64,000 nt of DNA. Origin: Pseudochrobactrum sp. sp1633. GTDB lineage: Bacteria > Pseudomonadota > Alphaproteobacteria > Rhizobiales > Rhizobiaceae. Numbering within the stretch: position 1 is the first letter of the stretch; every line of letters begins with the position of its first letter. This document shows, one piece after another, positions 46,916 through 55,317 of this stretch. The stretch spans positions 62,001 through 126,000 of the forward strand of contig NZ_JARRAE010000010.1 of NCBI RefSeq assembly GCF_030376605.1. Reading direction: 5' to 3'. A program made the translations under genes and the position numbers. A model generated the notes under the pieces. The model ran no database searches. It saw only the letters and a program-made list of their open reading frames with translations, and was not told where the DNA came from.

Positions 46916-47797
46916 TTATTTGCCGACCGGCTGCTGCGGATAGACCGGTGCGACCAGTCCGGTATTGTGCGGCTTGGCGGCAGGTGCAGTTGCAGCCTTG
47001 GCGGGCTGTTTTTCTGGAACAGGACGGATTGAGCCGGTTGTCATTACCGCTTGCGGTGCGGAAACAGCGCGGAACGCATTTGCCTGTCTTGGCTTGTTTT
47101 TAAAGATCAGCTGATCTTCCTGCACCCAGCCTATAATATTGGTGGAGGGAACAACCACGCGGTGCCAGCGACCGACTTTGGCATAGGAACGCATTTCGCG
47201 CCCTTTCTCCACACTGCCGACAGTTTTGGCTTTGTCCCATGCCTTTTCGCGAATAACGAGAGACTGTTTGGCGATAATCGCCTTCGGGATTTTAAAGGCA
47301 CCACTGGCATGGCGGCTGTTATCATCAGGTGCAGTTTTACCCACCGGCGGCAGAGCTGGCATAGCATGCTGCGGCGCAGGTTTCGGCGGGGTGATCTGGG
47401 GGGCCGGTTTGCTCTCAATGCGTGGTGATAATACAGCAACTTGTTGCGGCGTAGTTTTCTGCTCTCCGGTGTTGCTCTGGCCGACATTGAGCGGTGGTCT
47501 GCGCACTGGCGCTACCGGTGTCACACTTGTTTGCGGCGCACTGCTTTGTGCCTGCGCAGTTTTACGCTCAGGTGCTTTCGTATTATCCGGATTTGTGCGT
47601 GAGGCCGTGTTGCTCATTGCATTGCGGAACAGGCCTGAAACGCTCTCTGATGGTGTTTTATTCTGCGATGTTGCCCAGAGTGCTGCTGCGCCGATAACAA
47701 GGATAGCACCGACTGTCATGACTGCAGTTGCGGACTGGCCGGAACTTTTGCCGCGTGTGGAGCGTTTCTTGCGGGTGGTGGTTTTTCTCGGAGCCAT
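46916..47797 (-). CDS. SH3-domain protein with one membrane segment
   Basis: A 293-residue protein. The N-terminus is strongly basic (RKTTTRKKRSTRGK), followed by a membrane segment (about 24-44), a Pro/Ala/Gln-rich linker of about 110 residues and an SH3_3-type domain near residues 180-245 (LVIREKAWDKAKTVGSVEKG and GWVQEDQLIF). A Pro/Ala-rich tail ends the protein. Such SH3 domains bind peptidoglycan or other wall partners. It converges with hdaA with a 13-base gap. Confidence 0.85.
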   Translation of the reverse strand: MAPRKTTTRKKRSTRGKSSGQSATAVMTVGAILVIGAAALWATSQNKTPSESVSGLFRNAMSNTASRTNPDNTKAPERKTAQAQSSAPQTSVTPVAPVRRPPLNVGQSNTGEQKTTPQQVAVLSPRIESKPAPQITPPKPAPQHAMPALPPVGKTAPDDNSRHASGAFKIPKAIIAKQSLVIREKAWDKAKTVGSVEKGREMRSYAKVGRWHRVVVPSTNIIGWVQEDQLIFKNKPRQANAFRAVSAPQAVMTTGSIRPVPEKQPAKAATAPAAKPHNTGLVAPVYPQQPVGK

Positions 47798-48125
47798 TTG
47801 CCTGCGCCTTTATACGGGTCAGCATTCAGCAACACTGATCTCAACTGAATATTTCGAATCTGCTGAGCTTAAGCTACCGCCTGAATCTTCGTAATTGGTT
47901 ACTGTGCTCACCTTTTGTTCCGTATGGCCATCGTGAAATAACTTATTTTAGGCACAAATTCGGCCAGAAACAGTCCTGAAGCGGGCGCACCATTTTTGCC
48001 GCGACCAATTCCGGCCGCTGCGAGATCAACCTCTTATCTGCGCTTGAACCCAGTGGCGATTGTCAAATCTGCCCCTTGCGGTCTCAGATAATGCGCAGAA
48101 GAAAATATGGAGCGAGTGAAACAAA
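47798..48125. other. Gap between the SH3 gene and the next secreted protein
   Basis: This 328-base gap holds a coding-like remnant on the minus strand (47908-48033). The part next to 48126 probably has the promoter for that gene. Confidence 0.45.
47908..48033 (-). pseudogene. Short coding remnant, possibly the C-terminus of TruA
   Basis: Between two stop codons on the minus strand is a 41-codon open stretch with no start. It contains RGKNGAPASGLFLAEF, which resembles the C-terminal end of tRNA pseudouridine synthase A (a pattern like A-P-x-x-G-L-x-L). The segment immediately upstream is stopped by a TAA and shows no continuation that I can read. It may be a decayed gene end or a chance match. 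Confidence 0.3.
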
Positions 48126-48563
48126 ATGAAAAAGCTTGTTTTGGCCTTGAGTATTCTGGGGTTTTCAGCTGTGCCGGTTTTCGCAGGACAGACAGCAGCA
48201 TCCGCCACAAAAACTGAAGGCAAGATGCAGCATGCAATGGATAATATGGCTGGCGGCCTTGGTAAAATGAGCGACACTGCCAGCGGAAAAGTTCTGACAA
48301 CTGCTGCCGGACTAACGCTTTATACCTTCGACAAAGATAGCGGCGGCATGTCAAATTGCGATGCCTCATGCCTGAAAATCTGGCCTGCCTATCATGCCTC
48401 TGCCAAAGTAAAGGCCGTTATGCCTTGGTCCAAAGTCAAGGCTTCTGACGGCAAGGAAATGTGGGCTTATAACGGCAAGCCGGTTTATACCTATATCAAG
48501 GATAAAAAAGCCGGTGATGTGGAAGGCGATGGTGTTGGTGGTAACTGGCACGTTATAAAGTGA
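48126..48563 (+). CDS. Secreted protein with Yx(F/W/Y)xxD-type repeats (COG4315-like)
   Basis: A 145-residue protein with a signal peptide ending VFAGQ. The mature part has two copies of the pattern: GLTLYTFDKDSGGMSNC (LYTFDKD) and GKPVYTYIKDKKAGD (VYTYIKD), and the CDASCLKIWP segment. This is the known secreted-repeat family (PF03640). Function unknown; it may be a cell-surface or redox-linked protein. Confidence 0.88.
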   Translation: MKKLVLALSILGFSAVPVFAGQTAASATKTEGKMQHAMDNMAGGLGKMSDTASGKVLTTAAGLTLYTFDKDSGGMSNCDASCLKIWPAYHASAKVKAVMPWSKVKASDGKEMWAYNGKPVYTYIKDKKAGDVEGDGVGGNWHVIK

Positions 48564-48729
48564 TAGGTTAAACCTGTCTCCTGATAGGGGTTCAGATTTC
48601 CGACGCACAAGCGGAAAGCTATTCTGCTTGTGCGCCGTCAGGTCTGGAAAACAATTAGCATCGGGTTGAAAACTAAAGCCGGTGCTGAGAGCTATGCTGT
48701 GCAGTGTGTTTTGAATTGTGGGGGCGATG

Positions 48730-49185
48730 ATGGGGCATATTTTCCGGCAGGCTGAAGAGCGGGATATTCCGGCAATTGTAGCGATGCTTGCTGATGATGT
48801 GCTGGGTGCTGCACGCGAGGATCAGTCTTCTCCTTTGAACGCAGCATATCTTGAGGCCTTTGCTGCCATCGCGCGGGATAAAAACCAGTTTTTACTGGTT
48901 GTCGAAAGTGACAGCCAAATCGCGGGGTGCCTGCAGCTGAGCTTTATTCCCGGTCTTTCAAGGCTCGGTATGTGGCGTGGTCAGATAGAGAGTGTGCGGA
49001 TAGCACGAGACTATCGCGGGCAGGGACTTGGCGAGCAAATGCTGCAATGGGCAATCACAAAGTGCAGGGACAAAAATTGTGGTCTGGTGCAATTGCACAC
49101 GGATGTAACGCGCACAGATGCGATACGGTTTTATGAAAAGCTCGGCTTTAAACCTAGCCATGCCGGTATGAAGCTCGCTTTGTAA
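48730..49185 (+). CDS. GNAT family N-acetyltransferase
   Basis: A 151-residue acetyltransferase with the GNAT motif A segment ARDYRGQGLGEQML, a beta4 strand with GCLQLSFI and a C-terminal DAIRFYEKLGFKPSHAGMKL. The start has two adjacent ATG codons at 48727 and 48730; I chose 48730 because GGGGG ends 5 bases upstream. Substrate unknown. Confidence 0.88.
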   Translation: MGHIFRQAEERDIPAIVAMLADDVLGAAREDQSSPLNAAYLEAFAAIARDKNQFLLVVESDSQIAGCLQLSFIPGLSRLGMWRGQIESVRIARDYRGQGLGEQMLQWAITKCRDKNCGLVQLHTDVTRTDAIRFYEKLGFKPSHAGMKLAL

Positions 49186-49258
49186 AATATTTTGCAGATC
49201 GCTTGCATCGAATATGCGTCTTCCGCGTTGATATAAGAGTCAAACAGGAGATACAGCA

Positions 49259-49519
49259 ATGGTCGATACTGCAAAAATCAAAGAGCATTTTGAAGTTATC
49301 GGAGCGGACGGCGTTCATGTCGGCACGGTAGATCATGTTGAGGGTGACCGTATCAAACTCGCCAAAAATGACGGTGGCGACAGAGCGCATCACAAGCACC
49401 ATCATTATATTTCATTGGGGCTTGTTGCCGATATTGAAGGCAATAAAGTGCGTCTTTCTGCAAATGCTGATGTTGCAATCACATTTGAAGAAGAAAAAGA
49501 CGGCAAAGCGGCAATGTAA
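49259..49519 (+). CDS. DUF2171 protein
   Basis: An 86-residue acidic protein of the DUF2171 family, with IKEHFEVIGADGVHVGTVDHV, KLAKNDGGDRAHHKHHHYI and HVEGDRI. A His-rich stretch (HHKHHH, about 44-49) could bind metal. AGGAG lies 9 bases upstream. Function unknown, usually linked to stress or general protection. Confidence 0.9.
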   Translation: MVDTAKIKEHFEVIGADGVHVGTVDHVEGDRIKLAKNDGGDRAHHKHHHYISLGLVADIEGNKVRLSANADVAITFEEEKDGKAAM

Positions 49520-49625
49520 CTCCGGCCAGCGTGTTGGCGTTAAAGAACTGTCCGGATTGTCATTAATGGCCTGAGAGCAGGGTCTCTGCGTTATAGGCAG
49601 AGCAATCACTGTGACGGAATTTACC

Positions 49626-49657
49626 AAAAACCCGCCATCTGAAATGGCGGGTTTTTG
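49626..49657. terminator. Bidirectional terminator
   Basis: AAAAACCCGCCAT pairs with ATGGCGGGTTTTT, between two converging genes. Confidence 0.88.
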
Positions 49658-49681
49658 TTTGTTCCGGTTTTGAAAATGAGA

Positions 49682-50296
49682 TCAGTAGACGTGCAGCAGA
49701 ACGGGAATAATGCCCGCTCCTTGCAGATACTCTACAAGTTCAAATATCGGATAAGCGATGAAGAAAACCAGACCGTCAAAAAATGTATTGTACAGGGTTT
49801 TCGGACGAATCGTCAGGGTTTCCACATCCTGATAGCCGGAGAAGCGCGGGAAAAAACGTGGAACTTCAGCTTTGTAATCGCGGTAAGGCTGACCGAAAGT
49901 GTTTTCGAGATAGCCTTCCTCTGCAAGAATAACGAACAGGAAGGTGATGTAACAGGCAGCGGCAAGAAGCAGGGCAATAACAAGGCTGCCGGTCATGCAG
50001 CCGATGCCAAAAGCGCCGATCGTGCTGAACACATAGAGCGGGTTACGGCTCAGGGAGTAAGGGCCGCTTCGAATGATTGTTGCGCCTTTATGGCCGCCGA
50101 TATGTAGTGTGCACCACATACGACCGAGAATGGCCATCATGATAAAGCCAAGACCGAAAGCTTCAATATATTCGTGAACACCGCGTTGCCATGCGGAACG
50201 AACAAAAAGCAAAGCGAGGAGCAACAGGGCGATAATCAGAGCGACCGCGAGACGACGGCGTGCCTGATAACGGCTCATTTCTTTCATAGATTGCAT
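49682..50296 (-). CDS. Isoprenylcysteine/phospholipid methyltransferase-like membrane protein
   Basis: A 204-residue protein with about four or five membrane segments. The motif GPYSLSRNPLYVFS, followed by EEGYLENTFGQPYRDY, matches the ICMT/PEMT family, a SAM-dependent methyltransferase group in membranes. Substrate unknown; some bacterial members methylate lipids. A basic start (MQSMKEMSRYQARRRL) precedes the first segment. Confidence 0.86.
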   Translation of the reverse strand: MQSMKEMSRYQARRRLAVALIIALLLLALLFVRSAWQRGVHEYIEAFGLGFIMMAILGRMWCTLHIGGHKGATIIRSGPYSLSRNPLYVFSTIGAFGIGCMTGSLVIALLLAAACYITFLFVILAEEGYLENTFGQPYRDYKAEVPRFFPRFSGYQDVETLTIRPKTLYNTFFDGLVFFIAYPIFELVEYLQGAGIIPVLLHVY

Positions 50297-50347
50297 AAGG
50301 CATTACCTGTTATGCGTGAATATAGACGTATTCACTGCGAAATAATG

Positions 50348-50448
50348 AGAGCATATCCTGAAAACGATGAAATGCTTTATGGACAGGATATGCGTTTAAA
50401 GAAGCATTTAGAGCACTGGTTTGATTCAACCAGATTGGAAAATGCTCT
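50348..50448. repeat. Intergenic palindromic repeat, composite copy
   Basis: GAGCATATCCTG pairs with CAGGATATGC (50348-50393); a second hairpin GAGCACTGGTTTG...CAACCAGATTGGAAAATGCTC follows to 50448. Confidence 0.65.
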
Positions 50449-50545
50449 GAAGCAGGACAATCATCACTGGAATGATCTTACCATCTGCCGCTGACATGCA
50501 GATTATTTTATGTCCTTGAAGATTATTTGACAAAAAAATCGCAGA

Positions 50546-50869
50546 TTATCCGCGCGGGCCGAGTAAAATTATTCCGGCACCGGCAAGCGTCACCAATCCG
50601 CCGGCGATATCCCAGCGGTCGGGCATATAGTTTTCTGCCATGCGTAGCCAAAGCAGGGAGGCAATGATGTAAATACCGCCATAGGCTGCATAGGCACGAC
50701 CGGCGACTTCTGTGTCGATAAAAGTGAGGAGCACTGCGAATAATATCAGTGAGGCGACACCGGGCAGCAAAAACCACACGGATTTGTCCATGCGCAACCA
50801 TGCCCAGAAAGCAAAGCAACCCGCAATTTCTGCCAGTGCGGCAAGGGCATAGATAAAGAATTGCGACAT
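50546..50869 (-). CDS. ynfA: UPF0060 family membrane protein
   Basis: A 107-residue protein with four membrane segments. Matches UPF0060/YnfA by [29 protein letters not shown] and [19 protein letters not shown]. Known lengths are near 108. The start at 50869 gives that size and has CGGAATGAA upstream; three extra residues from 50878 are possible. Related to small multidrug resistance proteins, but a transport role is not proved. Confidence 0.9.
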   Translation of the reverse strand: MSQFFIYALAALAEIAGCFAFWAWLRMDKSVWFLLPGVASLILFAVLLTFIDTEVAGRAYAAYGGIYIIASLLWLRMAENYMPDRWDIAGGLVTLAGAGIILLGPRG

Positions 50870-51126
50870 TGATTTCATTCCGGCTGGGTTTTCCTGTTCG
50901 GGTAAAAATGCTGCGCATCATAATAATTATGCCGGGTTAAACAATCTCATAATCATTTCAATCGGGAATACAGAGTGATGAGATTGTTCATTTCCTGTTC
51001 AATTTCACTATTCTAGAAGTAGCGCTGAAAGCGTATATTGATACAGAAATTTCAGCTGTCTGACTACGTTGTCCGAAACTGAAAATCTTCATCATGAGCA
51101 TCGGCTTATACAAGAAGGAAAATCAT

Positions 51127-51711
51127 ATGAGCGCAGCGTCGGTTACGACTAATTTGTCTCGTATCCTGTTGTTTCTGGCGTTTGTTGCCGGAATTTATAC
51201 GGTAGATACCGGAGCCGCATCGGCTCAGGAAGTTCGTCAATGTGCCACTGAAGGCGGGGTCTGCCGCATTCCTTATCCGACAGAAGTCATTTACGGCAGC
51301 GGCAGACGGGCAACATCCCGCTTTGTAAATCAGCCGCAGATACGCTGCTCAAACTCAGTATTCGGCGATCCTGCGCGTGGTTCTACAAAGAGTTGTTCCT
51401 ATGTGGTGCGCGACGAGGGACGGGGTCGCGGAGGCTATGGCCGTGATCGCGATCGTTATGATGATGGCGATGATTACGGCCGCGGCCGTGACGGCTATGG
51501 CCGTGATCGCGGACGGGATTATGATCGTGGCGAATGGCAGCGTTGTGCACGAGAAGGTCAGTATTGTGATTTTCAGGGTCGCAAGCGCGTCCGTTATGGC
51601 ACACAGGATCGCTTTGTAGAACGTGTATTCCGCGGTGGTGTCCGCTGTGATAACCGCACATTCGGTGATCCTGACAGAGGAACTTCCAAGAGTTGCTATG
51701 TTCTTGATTAA
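51127..51711 (+). CDS. Secreted protein with two Cys-containing modules and an RDG/Y-rich linker
   Basis: A 194-residue protein with a signal peptide ending ASAQE. It has two similar modules of about 50 residues: Q-C-A-T-E-G-G-V-C near residue 40 and RCAREGQYCDFQG near 140, each followed by a basic strand with YG and ending FGDPxRGxxKSC. Between them is a linker with about ten repeats of G-x-GRD/RDRD. The two modules have the same four cysteines, suggesting an internal duplication with disulfides. AAGGAAAATC gives the start. Function unknown. Confidence 0.75.
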   Translation: MSAASVTTNLSRILLFLAFVAGIYTVDTGAASAQEVRQCATEGGVCRIPYPTEVIYGSGRRATSRFVNQPQIRCSNSVFGDPARGSTKSCSYVVRDEGRGRGGYGRDRDRYDDGDDYGRGRDGYGRDRGRDYDRGEWQRCAREGQYCDFQGRKRVRYGTQDRFVERVFRGGVRCDNRTFGDPDRGTSKSCYVLD

Positions 51712-51736
51712 AGAATGAAAATCTTCATAATCGAAC

Positions 51737-51771
51737 AAAAAACCGGAGCTTTAGGGCTCCGGTTTTTTTAT
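51737..51771. terminator. Bidirectional terminator
   Basis: AAAACCGGAGC pairs with GCTCCGGTTTT, flanked by A-run and T-run, between two converging genes. Confidence 0.88.
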
Positions 51772-51775
51772 TGTT

Positions 51776-52891
51776 TTACTTGGCAAACTCGACGGCCGGC
51801 GGTGTAATTTGCGGGCTCAGCGGTGCTTTTTTCAGTTCTTTTGCGTTGAGGTCAAAGCTTTTGATATCAATGCCGCGCAGCACCTGATCATCATACATTT
51901 TGACATAGTATTTCTGGTTTTTCAGATCTGCAATGGTTGACCACTGGGTGAATTCCAGTGGGACTTTTGAGTCATCTCCGGTCTGAATCCAGCCTTTAGG
52001 AATGTCAAAATTATTCAGAATATGCTCGGTCAGACGCACACCTTCTGCGCCGCTTGGCTGTTTGGCTACAGTCTGAGTATAGGCAACGGCACGCACAAAC
52101 CGTGATGGCGGTGTTGAATCGCCCGGAATGCCGACCAGACCGGAGCCCTGACCAAGCGGTGAAAATGTTGTGCCGTTAATTTTCAACGGATCTGCATTGA
52201 GTGCAGACATTTTCAGATAATTTCTGAGGTTGGTCATATGCCAGTCGAACGAAGGCGAATTTGTCATGACGCCGACAGGGTTGTCATAAATCTTCAATTT
52301 GCCGTCAACAGGTTCGATGACAATCGAAGCACCACTGGCATCATGAATTGTATAGTGCAGCGGCGGGACAAAGCCCATTTGCGGCTGCACAAGATTGATG
52401 ACGCTCATATCCGCAATTGCGGTTTTAACTTCTTCAACCGTTGCGAAATTGGTCAGAACCCAGCTCAAAACGTCCCAAGGCGCCAGTGATTTGGCTGCAT
52501 CTGTTTTAGAGCCGTCCGCATAGCCCGCGAATTCAGGAAAATACAGAACGCCGCCTGCAAGTCCTTTTTCATTCATACCGTCAACGAGCGTGGTTTCTCC
52601 CAGAGCATTCATGCCAATAGCGGCATATTTGCTCTTCCAGTTCATCCCTGGTTTGCCGTCAGCGCCGGTGGTGTGCAATGTGTAGGTGCGGGGAATAACC
52701 AGTGCATTGGATTTCAGTTCAATGCCAAATTCCATTGTGCGGGCATAGATACCACTGCCGTCTGTTGTCTGAAGCAGGAAGCTGGTGCAGGCAGCCGCCG
52801 CATACGGGGCGGATACAGCCGCAATCACAGCCAGCGCTGTTGCTGATTTGACAAATTTGCGCTCAAGAAAATGCGGAAGACGTGGTTTCAA
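51776..52891 (-). CDS. Choloylglycine hydrolase family protein (C59) with signal peptide
   Basis: A 371-residue Ntn-hydrolase. The signal peptide of about 34 residues ends AAAA, and the next residue is Cys35 in CTSFLLQTTDG, the expected N-terminal catalytic cysteine once the leader is removed. Other conserved parts include YARTMEFG, GMNEKGLAGGVLYFPEF, NSPSFDWHMTNLRNY and GSGLVGIPGDSTPPSRF (Arg and Asn of the active site). Family members act on bile salts, penicillin V or acyl-homoserine lactones; Brucella has one linked to bile-salt resistance and virulence. The leader shows that it is exported. Confidence 0.92.
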   Translation of the reverse strand: MKPRLPHFLERKFVKSATALAVIAAVSAPYAAAACTSFLLQTTDGSGIYARTMEFGIELKSNALVIPRTYTLHTTGADGKPGMNWKSKYAAIGMNALGETTLVDGMNEKGLAGGVLYFPEFAGYADGSKTDAAKSLAPWDVLSWVLTNFATVEEVKTAIADMSVINLVQPQMGFVPPLHYTIHDASGASIVIEPVDGKLKIYDNPVGVMTNSPSFDWHMTNLRNYLKMSALNADPLKINGTTFSPLGQGSGLVGIPGDSTPPSRFVRAVAYTQTVAKQPSGAEGVRLTEHILNNFDIPKGWIQTGDDSKVPLEFTQWSTIADLKNQKYYVKMYDDQVLRGIDIKSFDLNAKELKKAPLSPQITPPAVEFAK

Positions 52892-53077
52892 AAGGATGCT
52901 CCTTCCAGGAAAAGTGGGTGAAGCCTTTTAACATGCAATTTGTAAATCAGCTATGAATAAACCTATTGAGAAATATAGTTTAACCTTGATTTTGTTTGTG
53001 TGTTTTTACAAGATGTAAATATAGATTTTATGATTATATCGTTTTGCAGGTATTGCTTATTGAGGCGTAGCAAAAAT

Positions 53078-53914
53078 ATGAGATTTTTATCAGGAATCAG
53101 TACTAAGCAAATTGTTTTTGCTGCTTGTCTCGGGATGGCAAGTCTGATGACCGGCAAAGCTTTCGCGGCAGATACAGTTGTTCAGCAGCCTGCTGTCAAG
53201 TTTGATGAGCGGCGCTGGAAGGTGATTGTCAGCCCGTATATCTGGGCGGCATCGCTGGACGGACATTCCAAAGTTCTCGGACGCCGCACGAATATTGATG
53301 TGCCTTTTTCGGATATATTTGAAAATCTCGATTTCAGTGCGATGGGCAATGTGGAAGTCACAAACGGCCTTTATGGTGCTTATTTCGATGGCCAGTATAC
53401 AAAAACCAGTCAGGATGAAAGTTTTCATTCTATGACTTTGGAAGCTGACATTACCTCTGTTTCACTTTCCGCAGGGGCTTTTTTCAGGGCGGTTGAGGTG
53501 CCTTTGAACGGGGAGACTGTTTTCGGCTCACAGCGTGTTTTTGCAATTGAGCCAACTGCGGGGCTGCGCTGGACAAAGCTTGAGGCAGATTTCATGCTGG
53601 ATCGCTGGTCAGTGCGTCGCAAAATGGAATGGACGGATCCTTTTATCGGCGCCCGTATCAATGCGGATTTGACCGATCGTTGGAATCTGTTTGCTGAGGC
53701 CGATATCGGCGGGTTTGGCGTGGGCTCAGATATGAGCGCGCAGGGGCAGGCATATCTCGGCTACCGCACCCACATCTTTAATCAACCGGCTTTGCTGCGC
53801 TTCGGATACAGGGCTCTGTATCAGGATTATGATGGTGGTGATGTATTGGGGCACAGATTTAAGTGGAACGTAACACAACATGGCCCTGTTGCCGGTGTGT
53901 CGCTGGTATTTTGA
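53078..53914 (+). CDS. Outer membrane beta-barrel protein
   Basis: A 278-residue protein with a signal peptide (about 1-30, ending KAFAADT). The mature part is built of alternating polar/hydrophobic strands, such as WKVIVSPYIWAASLDGHSKV and WNLFAEADIGGFGVG, and ends in the C-terminal VSLVF. A GAGGCG lies about 10 bases upstream. I do not recognise a named family beyond porin-like barrel; it may have transport or adhesion roles. Confidence 0.8.
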   Translation: MRFLSGISTKQIVFAACLGMASLMTGKAFAADTVVQQPAVKFDERRWKVIVSPYIWAASLDGHSKVLGRRTNIDVPFSDIFENLDFSAMGNVEVTNGLYGAYFDGQYTKTSQDESFHSMTLEADITSVSLSAGAFFRAVEVPLNGETVFGSQRVFAIEPTAGLRWTKLEADFMLDRWSVRRKMEWTDPFIGARINADLTDRWNLFAEADIGGFGVGSDMSAQGQAYLGYRTHIFNQPALLRFGYRALYQDYDGGDVLGHRFKWNVTQHGPVAGVSLVF

Positions 53915-53936
53915 TCGCCGCTTGATTTCATAAAAG

Positions 53937-53975
53937 AAACCGCTTGTCTGACCCCTCAGGCAAGCGGTTTTACTT
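53937..53975. terminator. Bidirectional terminator
   Basis: AAACCGCTTG at 53937-53946 pairs with CAAGCGGTTT at 53961-53970, followed by TACTT. Confidence 0.75.
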
Positions 53976-53981
53976 ATATCT

Positions 53982-54539
53982 TCAGAAAGTAATTTCCGAG
54001 GCAGGCTTAACCGTAACGGTTGCATTGCCCGCGTCAAAGCCATCAAGCGTTTCATTGTGGTGTCTGATAATATCTAAAAAAAACAAACTGCCGGAATCTG
54101 CAGTGGTGTGGCCATCCGCAATAAGTGTGACATCATAGCCGAGCGAGACTGCACGCCGGATGGTTGTATCGACGCAGAACTGTGTCATGCACCCGCCGGT
54201 TATAAGATGTTTTACGGAATGCGCTTTTAGCTGCGCATCAAGCTCTGTCTCAAAGAATGAGTCGGAGTTTCGTTTGTGAACAATAATGTCACTTGCTTCC
54301 TCAGCAATTTCAGAACGTAGCGCCCAACCGGTTGTGCCTGTTGCCAGTCGGTGGTCATTGTCGCCATCGTGCTGAACTAAAATAACGGGAATACCGGCGG
54401 CTCGTGCTTTCTGTTTGAGATTTTGCAGTCGCGATACAGTTTCATCCAGAGCGGCATCAAGCACAGCTTGCCGTTCCGGTGATGCTTTATCCGCAATAAT
54501 TGCGTTTTGAACGTCGATAATCAGAAGAGCTGTTGTCAT
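53982..54539 (-). CDS. Isochorismatase-like cysteine hydrolase
   Basis: A 185-residue enzyme with the family triad: Asp9 (LLIIDVQN), Lys89 (VHKRNSDSFF) and Cys122 in GGCMTQFCVDTTIRRA, followed by SLGYDVTLIADGHTT. By family it hydrolyses amides or vinyl ethers (nicotinamide, isochorismate and others). The substrate is not evident. The ATG at 54539 was chosen over a TTG 9 bases upstream, which is nearer to the GGAG but less usual. Confidence 0.88.
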   Translation of the reverse strand: MTTALLIIDVQNAIIADKASPERQAVLDAALDETVSRLQNLKQKARAAGIPVILVQHDGDNDHRLATGTTGWALRSEIAEEASDIIVHKRNSDSFFETELDAQLKAHSVKHLITGGCMTQFCVDTTIRRAVSLGYDVTLIADGHTTADSGSLFFLDIIRHHNETLDGFDAGNATVTVKPASEITF

Positions 54540-54617
54540 TGTCGTCAAATCTCCGGTGTTGTTATGACTGACACTGACGCATTGATACGCAGGTTTTTTG
54601 TTACATCTGCGTGTAAC

Positions 54618-55202
54618 CTAATCCCATCGGCAGGCTGTTGAAATTCTGGAGATTACATCTTCAACATTTGCCAGATCAAAGACAGCGTCCATAGGCGGAT
54701 TATCAAGCCGGACAAACAATGTTCCGTTGTTCTTCAGCTTTTTGATAAACGGAGTGGCATCTTCCTCAGACCATAATCCGACAGACATAAAGTTGGCGGA
54801 GCGTTCCCATATGCCGGTTTGTGCCGGTTCATTATTCAGACTGTATGTAACTTTTGCACTTTCTGCAGCACTGGAGGTGCCGGTGGAAATAATGGCTGTG
54901 GTTATGCCATTCTTGCAGCGTAATCCAAGTGCCACTGAATCCAGCATCGCAATTTTGTTTTCACTGCCTTTGGGGAATAAGAGCGCAGATATCTGAAGGC
55001 TGTCATCAGTTGCTGAACTTGTCTCCGATATTTCCCAGTTCTCAACGGGTATTGCGGGGGGTATTTTAGGAAACAGCGTGTCAAAGCAGGACAGTCTTTG
55101 TGCTTCATCCTCAATGAGGGAACATGCCTGCGGTGATGCTTGAGCAGTTGCTGATGTGATCGGTATTAAAAATACAGATAAGCCAAACACAAGAATGCGC
55201 AT
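54618..55202 (-). CDS. Secreted hypothetical protein, VasI/TagO-like
   Basis: A 194-residue protein with a signal peptide ending TAQAS. After it comes the ACSLIEDEAQRLSCFDTLF segment, whose C-x12-C-[FY]-D form is shared with a family of proteins that includes type VI secretion-associated VasI/TagO. The rest includes ALGLRCKNGITTAIIS and a final SRISTACRWD. No secretion genes are nearby, so a T6SS role is not supported. Confidence 0.65.
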   Translation of the reverse strand: MRILVFGLSVFLIPITSATAQASPQACSLIEDEAQRLSCFDTLFPKIPPAIPVENWEISETSSATDDSLQISALLFPKGSENKIAMLDSVALGLRCKNGITTAIISTGTSSAAESAKVTYSLNNEPAQTGIWERSANFMSVGLWSEEDATPFIKKLKNNGTLFVRLDNPPMDAVFDLANVEDVISRISTACRWD

Positions 55203-55317
55203 TGATGCCCCCGACATTATGCACCGCGTACTATGACGCTTCTCCCCATCAGCCGGTCAGGTTGATGGGGTGTCTCATATAATAGGGGATCACATGTGTT
55301 GTAATCCGGTGCCAAAC

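Noticed and set aside
54618-55202. Type VI secretion component
   Set aside because: Only the C-x12-C-F-D segment is shared with VasI/TagO proteins; no secretion genes are present in the window.
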